Made by a program: the position numbers and the translations under genes
Shown: piece after piece, positions 12,470 through 24,154 of the stretch
Position numbering within the stretch: position 1 is the first letter of the stretch
Layout of the letters: each line of letters opens with the position of its first letter
NCBI RefSeq assembly: GCF_037975245.1
Contig: NC_092573.1
Coordinates: 2,852,501 to 2,916,500, forward strand
Length of the DNA stretch: 64,000 bases
Origin: Apostichopus japonicus
Taxonomy: Eukaryota; Echinodermata; Holothuroidea; Aspidochirotida; Stichopodidae
Direction of reading: 5' to 3'
The notes under the pieces: generated by a model
The model's database searches: none
Told to the model about the DNA's origin: nothing
The model's input: the letters and a program-made list of their open reading frames with translations, nothing else

Positions 12470-13664
12470 AGAACCTTCTCGAATGTTCCACAGACCAGTC
12501 GGTAATCTGACCTGGTGACCCTCATTATGTTCAAGATATGTGACGTCAAGCTTTTTTGAATTTTAGCACTAAATTTGAAAAGTAGACAACAAAACTTTAC
12601 AGCTGAATATCTCTTAAAGAAATGGCATAACGATGATTTCACTCCCACACACACACTACAAAACAACATGATCAACTTTTAAGAAACTTTCGAAGAGAAA
12701 TTACACACTTACGGCGGGTCACGACCAACGTGAACGAATCGAGCACTGTGTATCCAAGTTTCAAAACGTGAACACGTGAGTAAAAAAAAATGGCCAAAAT
12801 TGAACTTTCCGTGCGTGAACATACTCGATATCCGCACAAAAGCATCTTGAAATCCCAACACAGATTTAGGTACTTCTTATGGTTTAATCCGAGTTCTAAT
12901 ACGGACACTTACAGATGTTTTACGACGGCTATTGTCAGTACGAAACATTAGGTCCATTCTTAAAAACAAAAATGGCGGACTGCTTCATAAGGTCATGCAT
13001 ATTCATTGTATAGTAATGACAACGTCATCAAATTACGCCTTTTCTGATGAATAGTCATGAAATATTAGATGACTGACAACCATTCCCGGTACTAAAAGCA
13101 CACGCAATTTCCACTGCTTTTGATCCGGTGTTTCAGAATATTTTTGACTTGCTTTGGTTAAGTTAAAACTGAGATTTGAACCATTTTTAAGTATGTGGAA
13201 CATGAGAAAAGCAAAAAACCACTCGGTTTATTTGTTTTGTACAAACTTAGGGCATCAGGATTATTAATTTTAATTGTAAGGACAGGGAAATCAAAACATG
13301 GTAGCCGAGGTTGGGGACTATCCAGGAAAGGGATGGTGTGGAGAGGTATGTGTGTGTTTGTTGGTGGGTGGGCGGGAGGGGGCATCAGTGATATGGAACA
13401 GATTGGAGGGAAAAGCTTATTGGCTGCCAACACAAAAATCTAACCCATTGGGGTGCTAATGGAATAAGAGGGGGGGGGGGGGAGGTTGACATGGAAATAA
13501 ACTCATCATTTGGAAGTCATCCTTAATGCATCGGTAGTAACATTCTGTGCGATCACCACTGTCCTACAGTACCAGTAACAAATAAAGACCAAATAAAGAA
13601 GAAAGATCAGGGTTCTCCAAGTCCTTATTTATCCTTGGAAGTTATCTTTATTATAAACTCCTTG
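12470..13664. other. Spacer, no gene seen
   Basis: The open frames here lack family resemblance. A GT/G-rich stretch lies at 13340-13385 and a G-run at 13471-13483. A phrase TCTAATACGGACACTTACAG near 12896 resembles one near 23455, which suggests a short dispersed repeat. Confidence 0.5.
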
Positions 13665-13684
13665 GTACTTAACATGAAACAAAG

Positions 13685-15150
13685 CTATATAAATTTCAAC
13701 ACAAATGTGTAGAGGAATGAATACAAAAATGAAAAGGTTATGTATATAATATTAAAATGGCATAGAAGGTAATATATGACTTTTATAATTGGACTGTACA
13801 TGGAGGTAAGATGTGGTACATAGACATTTCAACAAAAAAGGTGACAAGGCAAAATAAAATATGATAATTTTAAAGAAGCTCACCATACACGAAGCATGTA
13901 GAGGTGGACAGGTGTATACAAAGTGAAAGAACTATTAAGTATTAAAAGTATAGCATTGTAAAACAGAAAGAGATGATAGTTAAACAATTCACGTCACATA
14001 ATGAAATGTGATTATCAGGCAGCAAAGATGGCAGTTTTCTTTTTTAAATAAATGAAAGTAATGTGACCAGAAGTATGAGTACAGTATGCTATGATGTGGA
14101 ATCAATATAGCACAGGGCACTGAACAAAGGTGGAATGAAAGATACCAAAAAAATGTAATAATGCTTTATAAATTTCAACAAAAATGTGTAGAGGAAAGCA
14201 CACAAAAATGAAAAGGGTAATCATATAACATTAAAATGGCATAGAAGGTAATATATAGAGATATTTGTAATTATACTGTATATGACCAAAAACAGCTAAC
14301 TCTGTACACGGAGGTAAGATGCACATAGACATTTAAGTGAATGAGGAGACAAGGCAAAATAATATATGATAATTGAAAGAAGCCCACCATACATGAAGCA
14401 TGTAGAGTTAGACAGGTATATACACATTGAAAGAACTTTTTAGTGTTGAACGAAAAGCATTATAAAACAGAAAGAGATGATAGTTAAACCATTCACATCA
14501 CATAATGAAATGTGCTTATCAGGCAGCAGAGGTGGCAGTTTTCTTTTTTAAATAAATGAAAGTAATGTGACCAGATGTATGAGTACAGTATGCTATGATG
14601 TGGAATCAATATAGCACAGGGCACTGAACAAAGGTGGAATGAAAGATACCAAAAAAATGTAATAATGCTTTATAAATTTCAACAAAAATGTGTATAGGAA
14701 AGCACACAAAAATGAAAAGGGTAATCATATAACATTAAAATGGCATAGAAGGTAATATATAGAGATATTTATAATTATACTGTATATGACCAAAAACAGC
14801 TAACTCTGTACACGGAGGTAAGATGCACATAGACATTTAAGTGAATGAGGAGACAAGGCAAAATAATATATGATAATTGAAAGAAGCCCACCATACATGA
14901 AGCATGTAGAGTTAGACAGGTATATACACATTGAAAGAACTTTTTAGTGTTGAACGAAAAGCATTATAAAACAGAAAGAGATGATAGTTAAACCATTCAC
15001 ATCACATAATCAAATGTGCTTATCAGGCAGCAGAGGTGGCAGTTTTCTTTTTTAAATAAATGACAGCTAATGTGACCAGATGTATGAGTACAGTATGCTA
15101 TGATTTTGAATCAATATAGCACAGGGCACTAAAAAAGGTGAAATGAAAGA
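13685..15150. repeat. Tandem triplication of a ~504-bp unit
   Basis: The phrase GCAGTTTTCTTTTTTAAATA occurs at 14031, 14535 and 15039, exactly 504 bases apart each time. The second and third copies are nearly identical over their length. The first is more diverged and slightly shorter at its start. No coding frame runs through the units. Confidence 0.9.
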
Positions 15151-15309
15151 TAAAAGAGTAACTTAAAGATAAAGAAAAGAATATATCAAAAATGTACATG
15201 TAGAAAAGGTGTGACTAAAAAATAAAAGTGATGTAAATGTTGAAAGCATCTACAGAATACAGACACAGCAATCAATGAGCCAGTCACAACACATTACAAA
15301 CGTATGTAC

Positions 15310-15860
15310 GAAGAGGCAGCACATGAAAGGACAGAGTCTTTTACAGTTTATGTGGGACGTAGTGAAAGACGGCATGTGATGTTGTCACAAGATCAGCTGA
15401 TATATGAAATAACTTATAGTAACAAGGAAACACAAGGTCTAATTGCTCAAGGTTTATGAAGTACTGAAGAACTTTCAAAAAGAAAAAATGAAAAAAAAAA
15501 CCCATATAATGGAATGAAGTGTAATCCAGATACATGGTAGCTTTTGCACAACACATAACAAAGGTACATACAGCAGCTGCAGCACAAGAAGGACGGAGCC
15601 TTTTACAAAGTTTTTGTGGGACGGATTGAAAGACTGCATGTGATGTTGTCACAAGATCAGTTGATATATGAATATGTGTTATATGAGAAAATTAAACTTA
15701 ACAAGGTGGCATGCTCCATGACTGGAACTTTTATAAGGCTTTAATAATATCGGCAAGCATTAGTGTTGTGTTTAAAAATGGCACGGCAAGGTATTGTTTT
15801 ATGACAAACTTTGCCTAAGGTTTAATTGCTCAAGGTATATTAAGTACTGAAGGAAATTTA
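15310..15860. repeat. Diverged ~265-bp tandem duplication
   Basis: A block with GTGGGACG, GCATGTGATGTTGTCACAAG and GATATATGAA at 15351-15410 recurs near 15615-15675. The phrase TAATTGCTCAAGGT-TAT-AAGTACTGAA also occurs twice (near 15440 and 15820). The copies are diverged. Confidence 0.7.
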
Positions 15861-17006
15861 AAAGATATGGAGAAAAAAATAATTCATTGTAATGTATCAT
15901 TGGGTGGCAAGAAGGCAGGTTTTAAGGCAGCACCAAATGCTAGAAGGTTTTAAGGCAGCACCAAATGCTAGATGATAAAGTATTCTCAAATATATAATAA
16001 AAAATAAAATAGATCATGAGATGTAAAGGCTATGTAGTAATGCCACAATGCACAACTACTGGCGATAACATTTTTTCATGTTTGCTATGTTTCCCTCTAA
16101 TTTTTCCCCCCTCTAATTGTGTCATGTTTCCCTCGTATGCACTAATATTAAGATAAGTAATAAAATTGGACTGAAAACACCAGAATGTCCTTAACTTCAC
16201 AAAGTGGTGAAAGGTGAACTAAGAACCATCCCAAAAGCCCCTTCCCAAAAAAGGGCCACCTCTCACAAATAATGCACCTAAATATCCACTTAGTTCCTCC
16301 CTCCCCTCCATCACCCACCAACTGAACCCCACAGCTCAACCACCCCCCCCCCTCCACCCCAAAAGCAAAAAAAATAAGAACTTGAATAAGTAGAAACAAA
16401 TTTTGACCACACTATACTTTTGTCTAGAATAGGACTTATGTTTTGACATCCAACATGTAAACCAATTCACTATAAATCACTACAGTATTGCAGTATTGAA
16501 GGATTAAGGCAGCTAAAGATGTTCATTTTGTGTATATTTTCATCCACAAAGCAATTACTCATCATTCATAGTGCAAGACTTTTTTGATAAAACAAAACCT
16601 ACCACAAATATCATCATAAGTAAACAAAGGAACCTCACTACTATTGCTTGACAGTTTAAAAGACCTGTACTCTTTTTATCTAAAGTTTACTGACAAAAGC
16701 TTCACAACACATTCTGGATTGAAAGTCAAGTCTGATTTTTTATTTCACATGTTAAACAAACCTTGATGATGACAGTAGTTTTGGAGATAATTTTTGAATA
16801 ATTTCTCATGTAATCAACAGTGGTAAGCACTCACTTTATTGGCAAACTCACTGTTTAAAGGGGCATAAGTACCTAACAGTAAAAGGAAATAATAATGTTG
16901 GATGTCAAAACCCAAACCTGTAACTTTCCATTATGACTGCTGTGACGGCACCTGAGAATGAGAAAAACAGTAAAAAGTTGATACATCAGTTGATGTAGAG
17001 GCTAAC
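15861..17006. other. Downstream spacer of the 1755-codon gene
   Basis: No exon is supported. A roughly 27-base phrase containing TTTTAAGGCAGCACCAAATG is duplicated at 15914-15968. A C-rich run lies near 16341. The 3' UTR and poly(A) site of the minus-strand gene ending at 17007 should lie here. I did not define them. Confidence 0.45.
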
Positions 17007-20000
17007 TTATATACCATTGTCATCAAAATACTCAGTTTCAGTTGCAGCAGCTGCAACTAATTTGCAAAACTCATCAATATCAAACAATTCAGTTTCATTT
17101 TCTTCATCTAGTAATTCATTACCAGATAAAGAGTCTGCATCTGAAGAGTCAGAGCCAGAGTCACTGTCAAACTGTTCTTGATGACTAACAAGATGTGCTG
17201 GATTAGAGGATTCGGGTGAGATTTCTACGGTATCAACATTTGACAGGGTTTTATTCTCACAACTCTGACACTGACAAAATATGGAACAGATTTTACCATC
17301 TTTCCTACATTTACACCAATTTCTGGTGCAGCCTTTCTTGCATTTGCAACCTTCCTTCAGGTGCTGAATGTTGCGGTTAACTTTCTCCAAGTTCACTTCG
17401 GTATCCCACACAACACTAACTTTGTCATTTGCAACAGTCCAACCATGGGAAGTCAATTCCGGAACTGTTACATTCGAGGAGCATGCCTGAGCCCATACAG
17501 TAAGAACCCAGCAACATCTCTGCCAATGCAACCGGAGTGCATCTGTTGAAGGCATCCACTCTGACTCTCCAGAAATTCTATGGAAGTGTCCATTTCTAAT
17601 AGACTCAAGAAAGGTTGTGTGATTCTCAAGGTTACTTTTTTCTGTTAACCAGAGGGATAAAAGAAGTTCTCGTGGACTCTCAGCCTCAAAGGCACTGCAG
17701 TGCTTTCTGAAATAGACTGAACCTATTAAACGATAGAAGGCTAGAAGACCTACTTCAGAATGCCTGAAGTCATCCAGTTTTCCACAAGCATCAGGTCCAG
17801 TGATGAACTCACAGTCCCTGAAGAAAACATCCAAAAAACCCTTTTTAGAGTGACCTTTAAAGAAAGAAGTAAAATCACAGCCACTAACCACATACAAAGT
17901 CTGAAAGAAAGTAGGGATGTGGTCAATTAGACTTGGTCCAACCTTCTGAAGGGAGACATCACATGTTAGTAAATTAATAAGAACATTCATATCTATAAAC
18001 AAATTGTCATTCTTAGCAGCTCTCAACTGCACATACACCTGCTTTGAGGTAAAAGAAGACATAAGCGGTAGTCCCACATGGAAGGTGTCTCGATCAGGGG
18101 AATAAATAACTACTCGTTCACAAGTGGTTTTTCCTGTGTGGAACCAAACCCTAGAGTCACCTTCTTCATGATTGGAGGTCAACTCACTGACTACAGATAT
18201 AGTAGGGTTGTTCTTTGAAACAGATAATGCTTGATCTGTGTTGTCTCCATCGAAACCACCAGCAGTTATCAAAATAATAGGTGCAGTATCAGCCTGTTCA
18301 GCAATATGTAGGAGCTCCATAGATAAAAAATTCACTAATAACCTCTTCTGACTTCGAACACAAAGAAATTTTCTCCAATTAGAAGGACAGAGCGTCTCGG
18401 GAAGTATTTCAGTGTACAGTGCCTCCTCAACAGTGCCATCACGACGGACCCGTTCAATATCCTTCGGACTACAACCATGCCTTCCCGGGTGATCGAACAC
18501 AATATGTATTTCACAAGCATTAAATTCCCTCATTGCTTTAACAACCCAACGTCTATACAAAAAAAGAGCATACTCTCTGAACGTTTTGTGTATTCTTAAG
18601 GGGGGACAATTGACCATGAACATACCTTCAATTATACATGATGTTTTTGTTTGGGAAGATGCAGGGCATAACTTTGAACAGAAGGCATCTGGGTACCTCT
18701 TTTGCAACTCTGATGCAGATTTTGACTTACAGGCTTTGAAGGGTAATCCATCTGGACAACAAATGGCACGTGGAAGGGAAACAAATTGGTATAGACACTC
18801 AACAGGCTGATTTGATGCCTTTGATAGAGCAACCTGTCTCCTTAGAGACAATATCTGTAGCTTTTGATCTTTAATTTCGTATGATTGCTTCTGAATAGAT
18901 TTTTTCTTGACAGTGAATGTCTTCAAATTTCGCCTGGATCGTTTAGGCGGCTTTGTGCCTGAAGTGTTCAGAACAACACAACGAATAAATGCAACAAGAT
19001 CTTCCTCCCCTTTGTCATAAAAAGTCTGCAGATCCTGCGACACAACTTCTGATGAAATCTCACCAGTGAAAATATGATGTATGCGATCAGGTTGCGGACC
19101 CTTATTAAAAATCAAACCAGCATCTGTCAACTTACCAAAGTACTGCACGACATTCGCCTCATGCGATTTGAACAATGACAGAGGAAGACTTTCCTGAGAT
19201 CTTTTAGATTTGTCAGTGCACTGAATTTCACTTTTCAAATTTTTTAGTACTCTAGCCCTATATGGTAGGTAATGAAGAAGACGGGACATGCTTCCCATGC
19301 CAGTTGTTGTCATGGCCATTTTAAACTCCTTATTAATTAGCATTTCGTGTGCTTCATCAAAAGCTACAGAACATCCATCATTACCAGAAATACTGACAGC
19401 AAATGCACCTTTTTTGAAATTAGAGAGAATATCTGGTGGAAACTGCTTAAGTTCTGCCATGTGAAAAGGGACTAATTTGAGGTATATTGGTCTGTCCATT
19501 GCATGAAAAATGGGAGCAAGCTTTCTGACTGAAGCAGTACACAAACTGAATTGCCGCAGCCTTATTGCCATGAACAGACTAGCATAGTGTAGCATGTCTC
19601 TATGTATGAAATAGTGCCAAAACTGGGAAGTGGCATCTGCTGTACTCATAGTTTCAAAATATGGGAGAAATTTCTCCTGAAAGAACGAAAACATGTTTGT
19701 AAGTTCATCAATGTTATGAAAAACATTACTACCATTCACACAGATCTGTTCCTTTACAGAACTATAAAGGGACTGGTAAATGTTTACATCAGCTTCTTGA
19801 GATGTTATGGCTTGATTTGTAGCAAATGTTGTAATTTGTTGCCTATAAAAGGCTTCCCATGACTGCATTAAGAATATATGAGTTTTTCTGAATCCAGATG
19901 CTGAAGCAACAGCAGCATGTGTAGCTCCACGATGGAACATACTCAGTAGGTTTCTCAAGCCTGCGTCATTATACAATTTCATTAATGGTGCTTGTATGTT

Positions 20001-22274
20001 CTTTAGAAGATGCCACTCCCCAAGGTATGGTAACAACCAATCTAAATCATCACCATACATTCGTTTAGCATTATGCATGTACTCATATGTTTTAGCATCC
20101 CCTGCGACAACTAGATGTTGAATGTTTTTACCAACTCCATGCTTATCATGCAAAATATCTATAGCATGTCTCATTGTTTCTGCATTATCTGCAGGTTCTC
20201 CTAAAATGCATGTGTAATGGACAGATGACTGTTCTGTTACACTGGGTGTCATGTGTGTCAAAGCTGTTTTGAAATCAGGAAGAACACAAGTGAGCCCCTC
20301 ATTGTGACATACATACTTTGTGAACATATAACAAAACACTTTTGTCTTCATGTTTGTAAGTGCATTGTTCTCATCATCTGAGAGTGAAAACGAGTCAATA
20401 TTAATGGATACATCTGAAATAAGAGGATGGAAGCGTGTCGGAACTCCTGATGGATATGAAGACTGAACCTCATGATACTGGTTAAGGGTAATGGAGTCAA
20501 TCTGCTGTGAAGTAGAAGGCACATTATAGTTTGAATCAGGAGTCACTTCTGGAAGTGTTTCTGTGGAAGTTGGCAAGGGTTGCACAGCCTGAATGGATGT
20601 GCCATGAAATCCCCTGTCCAGCTGACCAGCAGACACAGCAGCATAACTTGCACTTCTGTCAATGTTATCAATTGATGCCACTGCAAAGCCACGAGAAAGT
20701 AGGGATGGCTTATCAGCCATTTCTTGGGCTGCAATTTGTGTCTGAAATCGTTGATATGTGGATTTGCTGACAGTAACACCAAAGGAAGAAAGATAATGAA
20801 AGCATGTTGATGATGATGAACTGAACCTGTCAACCACGTCTGAGATAGCTAGATGGATGGGTGAAAAGCAGTTATCGTTAAGTGTATATAACATGTTAGC
20901 ACAAATAAAATAACGCTTCAGCATTTTCTTCCGATGTACTGTTGACGAAACATGAAGCTGTTGAAGAAAATGTGTATGCCAACTGAAGTCACCACAAGAC
21001 AGCAGTTGCTTCTTCTCAACATCATTGAGTGTACTGTGGTAAATGAAATTCCATAGGAAGGGGGGTAATTTGAGTATTTCAGCTTCAATGTTGATTTGAT
21101 CTATCCCAGAATATTTGACTGCTTGGTCCTGTATGGTCTTGGTTGCAGGAATCATTTGCTCTGATAGTGTATTACAAAAGTACTCCGAGCTGAGCTGATT
21201 TGCTGGAACTTGGTTTTGCTTTCTAAGTAAATCTACCTGCAATATGAGATCTGCCTTTTCTCGTGAAAAATGGAAAAGAGATGTATGTAAGCATGTAAGT
21301 ATATCAGTCCCACATCGCCGGATGAGAGTACCAAGCCTACGCTGTTCACTGATGTGAGAAGCAATAAAACAATCACCTATAGCAGACTTAACTTGGGCGA
21401 AGAACTGCATTTTGTTTTTCTTACTTGGCAAGTCTTGATTGCTATTTTCATCCCGTACTGATGAGCAATTGTTAAAACTTTTGGAATAAAAATCATAGAC
21501 TGTTTCAAGTAAAATTGCTCTATCCTCTAATAACTCTCGACCTAAAAATAGCAAAGACTGGGCAAAGGCATAAACCTCACACTTATCAGCACTCTCAAGT
21601 GTGGTTGTTCGAAAGTGGTCTAACAGCTCAGAGAGATATTGCTTTGAAGTTTTTACACTCTCCAAATACTCTGAGCTAATGGCATACCTTGAAACTGCCT
21701 GATAACAGGTGTTGCACAGTAAACTATCTCTTTCAAAAGTGACATCTGTCTTAAGGGAATGTTTAATATAAGCAGTAACAACACAAGGTTCTCTGTATGA
21801 ACGCATTGCTGAACTTGTCGAAAGACATATGGAACAATCCTTAAAGATGATTTTGTTTGTAAGAATACAGTAATGAGCATGGCAAAGAAAAATTCCTGAC
21901 CTGTTACAGCAAAGCTCAATAGCAGTGGCATCATCAATGTCAAACAAATTGGTTAGAGTGCTACGGTTAACAAATTTTGATGTCTGATGCACATTTTCTT
22001 GACTAGTGCAATTTGGCAACTGACATGTATTTGACGAAGGTCTTTTCGAGGGAGGCCTAGATTCATCTTTGACTGAGCTTAGTCTAAGTTTACATGCATA
22101 GCAAACACAGTCATAATCCAATATATTTTTCTGCCTTAGCACTATAACCAACTGAGAATTAGCAGGAGTGGCTTGAGCTATGTGCCAGTAACGCGGCTTG
22201 GACTCTTTACATACAGTACATGGTCCAGCAACTTTCTCTTCATGGTATAACTGACAAGCTGTTTTCTTTGGCAT
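17007..22274 (-). CDS. Giant intronless zinc-finger / PIN-like / CXC protein
   Basis: One uninterrupted frame of 1755 codons from ATG 22274, the MPKK start. In-frame codons continue upstream to 22439, but the hydrophobic leader they add looks like UTR. In order: Cys-rich zinc-binding segments in about residues 1-260 (CTVCKES, CYACKLR, CSICL, CNTC); a central region with GDAKTYEYMHNAKRMYG near 720 and GEWHLLKN near 752, like the GDWH-type motif of DUF6589/transposase-like proteins; a region with FHAMDRPIYLKLVPFHMAEL shared by many uncharacterised invertebrate proteins; a PIN/FEN-like module with FDHPGRHGCSP near 1260, YSPDRDT near 1391 and SGCDFTSFF near 1465; a CXC (tesmin-like) zinc cluster at about 1643-1675; and an acidic, Ser-rich tail. 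CXC domains usually bind DNA. A nuclear protein of transposon origin is my inference. No homologous copy is seen elsewhere in the window. Confidence 0.85.
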   Translation of the reverse strand: MPKKTACQLYHEEKVAGPCTVCKESKPRYWHIAQATPANSQLVIVLRQKNILDYDCVCYACKLRLSSVKDESRPPSKRPSSNTCQLPNCTSQENVHQTSKFVNRSTLTNLFDIDDATAIELCCNRSGIFLCHAHYCILTNKIIFKDCSICLSTSSAMRSYREPCVVTAYIKHSLKTDVTFERDSLLCNTCYQAVSRYAISSEYLESVKTSKQYLSELLDHFRTTTLESADKCEVYAFAQSLLFLGRELLEDRAILLETVYDFYSKSFNNCSSVRDENSNQDLPSKKNKMQFFAQVKSAIGDCFIASHISEQRRLGTLIRRCGTDILTCLHTSLFHFSREKADLILQVDLLRKQNQVPANQLSSEYFCNTLSEQMIPATKTIQDQAVKYSGIDQINIEAEILKLPPFLWNFIYHSTLNDVEKKQLLSCGDFSWHTHFLQQLHVSSTVHRKKMLKRYFICANMLYTLNDNCFSPIHLAISDVVDRFSSSSSTCFHYLSSFGVTVSKSTYQRFQTQIAAQEMADKPSLLSRGFAVASIDNIDRSASYAAVSAGQLDRGFHGTSIQAVQPLPTSTETLPEVTPDSNYNVPSTSQQIDSITLNQYHEVQSSYPSGVPTRFHPLISDVSINIDSFSLSDDENNALTNMKTKVFCYMFTKYVCHNEGLTCVLPDFKTALTHMTPSVTEQSSVHYTCILGEPADNAETMRHAIDILHDKHGVGKNIQHLVVAGDAKTYEYMHNAKRMYGDDLDWLLPYLGEWHLLKNIQAPLMKLYNDAGLRNLLSMFHRGATHAAVASASGFRKTHIFLMQSWEAFYRQQITTFATNQAITSQEADVNIYQSLYSSVKEQICVNGSNVFHNIDELTNMFSFFQEKFLPYFETMSTADATSQFWHYFIHRDMLHYASLFMAIRLRQFSLCTASVRKLAPIFHAMDRPIYLKLVPFHMAELKQFPPDILSNFKKGAFAVSISGNDGCSVAFDEAHEMLINKEFKMAMTTTGMGSMSRLLHYLPYRARVLKNLKSEIQCTDKSKRSQESLPLSLFKSHEANVVQYFGKLTDAGLIFNKGPQPDRIHHIFTGEISSEVVSQDLQTFYDKGEEDLVAFIRCVVLNTSGTKPPKRSRRNLKTFTVKKKSIQKQSYEIKDQKLQILSLRRQVALSKASNQPVECLYQFVSLPRAICCPDGLPFKACKSKSASELQKRYPDAFCSKLCPASSQTKTSCIIEGMFMVNCPPLRIHKTFREYALFLYRRWVVKAMREFNACEIHIVFDHPGRHGCSPKDIERVRRDGTVEEALYTEILPETLCPSNWRKFLCVRSQKRLLVNFLSMELLHIAEQADTAPIILITAGGFDGDNTDQALSVSKNNPTISVVSELTSNHEEGDSRVWFHTGKTTCERVVIYSPDRDTFHVGLPLMSSFTSKQVYVQLRAAKNDNLFIDMNVLINLLTCDVSLQKVGPSLIDHIPTFFQTLYVVSGCDFTSFFKGHSKKGFLDVFFRDCEFITGPDACGKLDDFRHSEVGLLAFYRLIGSVYFRKHCSAFEAESPRELLLSLWLTEKSNLENHTTFLESIRNGHFHRISGESEWMPSTDALRLHWQRCCWVLTVWAQACSSNVTVPELTSHGWTVANDKVSVVWDTEVNLEKVNRNIQHLKEGCKCKKGCTRNWCKCRKDGKICSIFCQCQSCENKTLSNVDTVEISPESSNPAHLVSHQEQFDSDSGSDSSDADSLSGNELLDEENETELFDIDEFCKLVAAAATETEYFDDNGI

Positions 22275-23498
22275 GATGTCATGATAGTTAAAAAGTAAAA
22301 AAAAACAGAATGACAAGTTCCACACGAAAATTAGAAACTTATATGATACACATAAGCACATACTCATTGTAGTCAGGGTGCAAATTGTTATCTCCCTGTT
22401 TCCTAAACATACAATTGAATTAATACACTGAGTAATCAAAACTTTGGACTCGTCAGTAAGCAGAGATTTAAATTTCTAAGCTACAAGTACAAGCAGAATG
22501 CAGGCCTATGTTGTACCCACATCCCAAAATCCCAAGGCTGCATGTGTCTCAAAAGGTTCAAGATCATTCGCCAAAAAAATGAAACCCTGCTTTGTATTGA
22601 AATGTTGGTTAGTGCATCTGCTAAAACTAGTGGGCAAAACTGCAGCTAGAAAATAGAATGCTGTTTATTCTACATAACTATTAGGAATATATGAATATGT
22701 AGATAGGCCTTGCCTTGAAAATGCCTACTAACTTTACCCAAGATTGAGAACAGCACTCCACCCAAAGCTTAAGTAATGTATATATTTCCTAAAACTAAAA
22801 GTGACACTCCAGTCAACAGATATATAACAGACTTAGGCCATAGCCTTACTTTATATCTAAGCTTACGCCGTGCCCTGCTTTGTACTAGTACTACTAGGGC
22901 CAAGACCAATGAGGCCTTAAAGTTGAAGTTATTAAAATATGAAGATTTGGGCCTAGCCTAAAAAGTACATGACCATAGGCCGGTTGGCTACCCCTATACT
23001 TCTTAGGAATACAGAACCCTAATACTAATAGTAGTATCATACTTAAATTTAAGAGCGATCCGCGATTAGGAAACTATATAAAATTTGTCACAACGAATTT
23101 AAAGAATTTACGGTGTGGCGAAGCCCTACCTACGTTGCTAACAACTATGTCCAAGGCTTTAGTATGATAGTAGTTAGTAATAGTACTGTAGAAAAGTAAT
23201 ACTAGTAATAGTAACTAATAGTACGTAGGCCTATACTATTACTATTTATATGAAGCCAATGTGTTAGGCGACATTACAGTGCAACAACAACGTTAAGCCG
23301 TATGTACTGTTTCTAACGATTAAGCAAGAACTTGGTATGATGTTTGACCTAAATTTTTGTACACTTTTTACGGGTGAACAAAATCCAAACTTACAGCTTC
23401 GATGCTTTAACGTATTGCCAACATTTTGAAACCATCATTATGATAATCTACATTCTAATACGGAAACCTTACAGATCCGAAAAGTCAGAGTTACTTAC
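22275..23498 (-). other. Probable 5' UTR / intron of the 1755-codon gene
   Basis: On the minus strand a plausible acceptor (TTGTACTTGTAG) lies near 22480, and a strong donor (GCAG|GTAAGTAAC) lies at 23498. That would make this region mainly an intron in the 5' UTR. It contains CTAG/TAGGCCTA-rich patches near 22915-22985 and 23215-23235. Confidence 0.4.
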
Positions 23499-23557
23499 CT
23501 GCAAATTCTCCTCGCCGTTCCACAAGGGCAGAGAAATTCATTGATTGAAGCTAGATG
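23499..23557 (-). other. Candidate 5' non-coding exon of the 1755-codon gene
   Basis: On the minus strand this GC-richer block ends in a near-consensus donor, TTTGCAG|GTAAGTAAC. It is followed downstream by the large intronless frame. No transcription start was defined. The upstream edge given here is the end of the 8-base target duplication of the adjoining transposon, so the true exon may be shorter, or may continue beyond it. Confidence 0.4.
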
Positions 23558-24154
23558 GGAGTAATTATAGAATACAGGGCCACTCGATGATACTATCTGA
23601 GCATCCGGATGCGCGGATGCTTAGTCTCACCCAAGTACGTATGTGAGTATAAAATGTCAAAGTCCCAGTTCTTTCTTTTTCAGTGGATGCGCGGATGCGT
23701 GGATGCGGAGTGTCCTTTCCTAGTACTTCTGTGGTGGAATTTTAGAGGGCATCACACATGTACGGATGCCTTTTAAGAACGACACACTATTGATGTGGAA
23801 TATCTTCGTACATACGGGACTTTCAGTATTGGAAATACGTGATGGTATATGTCGAAACTTTTCGAAAATTGTAAGTCCATTCCTAGTACTCCCAGGGTGG
23901 ATGCGCGGATGCGCGGATGCGGAGTCAAAATGAAATACGTGATGGTGTATCGTATATGGGGAAACTTTCGAAAATTATCTAAGTCCTTTCCTAGTACTCC
24001 CGGGGTGGATGCGCGGATGCGGAGTCAAAATGAAATACGTAATGGAATTTTAGAGGGCGTCATACGTGTACGGACATGTACAGACACACCGCGCATCCGC
24101 GCATCCGGATGCTGGGAAGAGTTAATGAATGGCCCTGTATTCTATAATTGTACC
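23558..24154. mobile_element. 597-bp MITE with GGATGCGC repeats, 8-bp TSD
   Basis: The ends are inverted copies of each other: a stretch including AATTATAGAATACAGGGCCA starts at about 23563, and its reverse complement ends at about 24150. The element is flanked by GCTAGATG at 23550-23557 and 24155-24162, an 8-base target-site duplication. Inside, a roughly 110-bp unit with CCTAGTACT, GGATGCGCGGATGCGGAGTC and AAATGAAATACGT is repeated about two to three times, and GGATGCGC also occurs near both ends. It has no coding capacity. An 8-bp TSD fits hAT or P superfamilies. It sits between two divergent candidate first exons. Confidence 0.8.

Noticed and set aside
12382-12908. Two minus-strand frames of 97 and 78 codons upstream of the KCTD copy
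   Set aside because: No domain or splice support. A LINE RT fragment on the other strand occupies part of the first.
22275-22439. Longer N-terminus for the 1755-codon protein (up to 1810 residues)
   Set aside because: The upstream codons give a Cys/Phe-rich hydrophobic leader unlike the rest and begin at a non-ATG codon. MPKKTACQLYH directly precedes the first zinc-binding motif.
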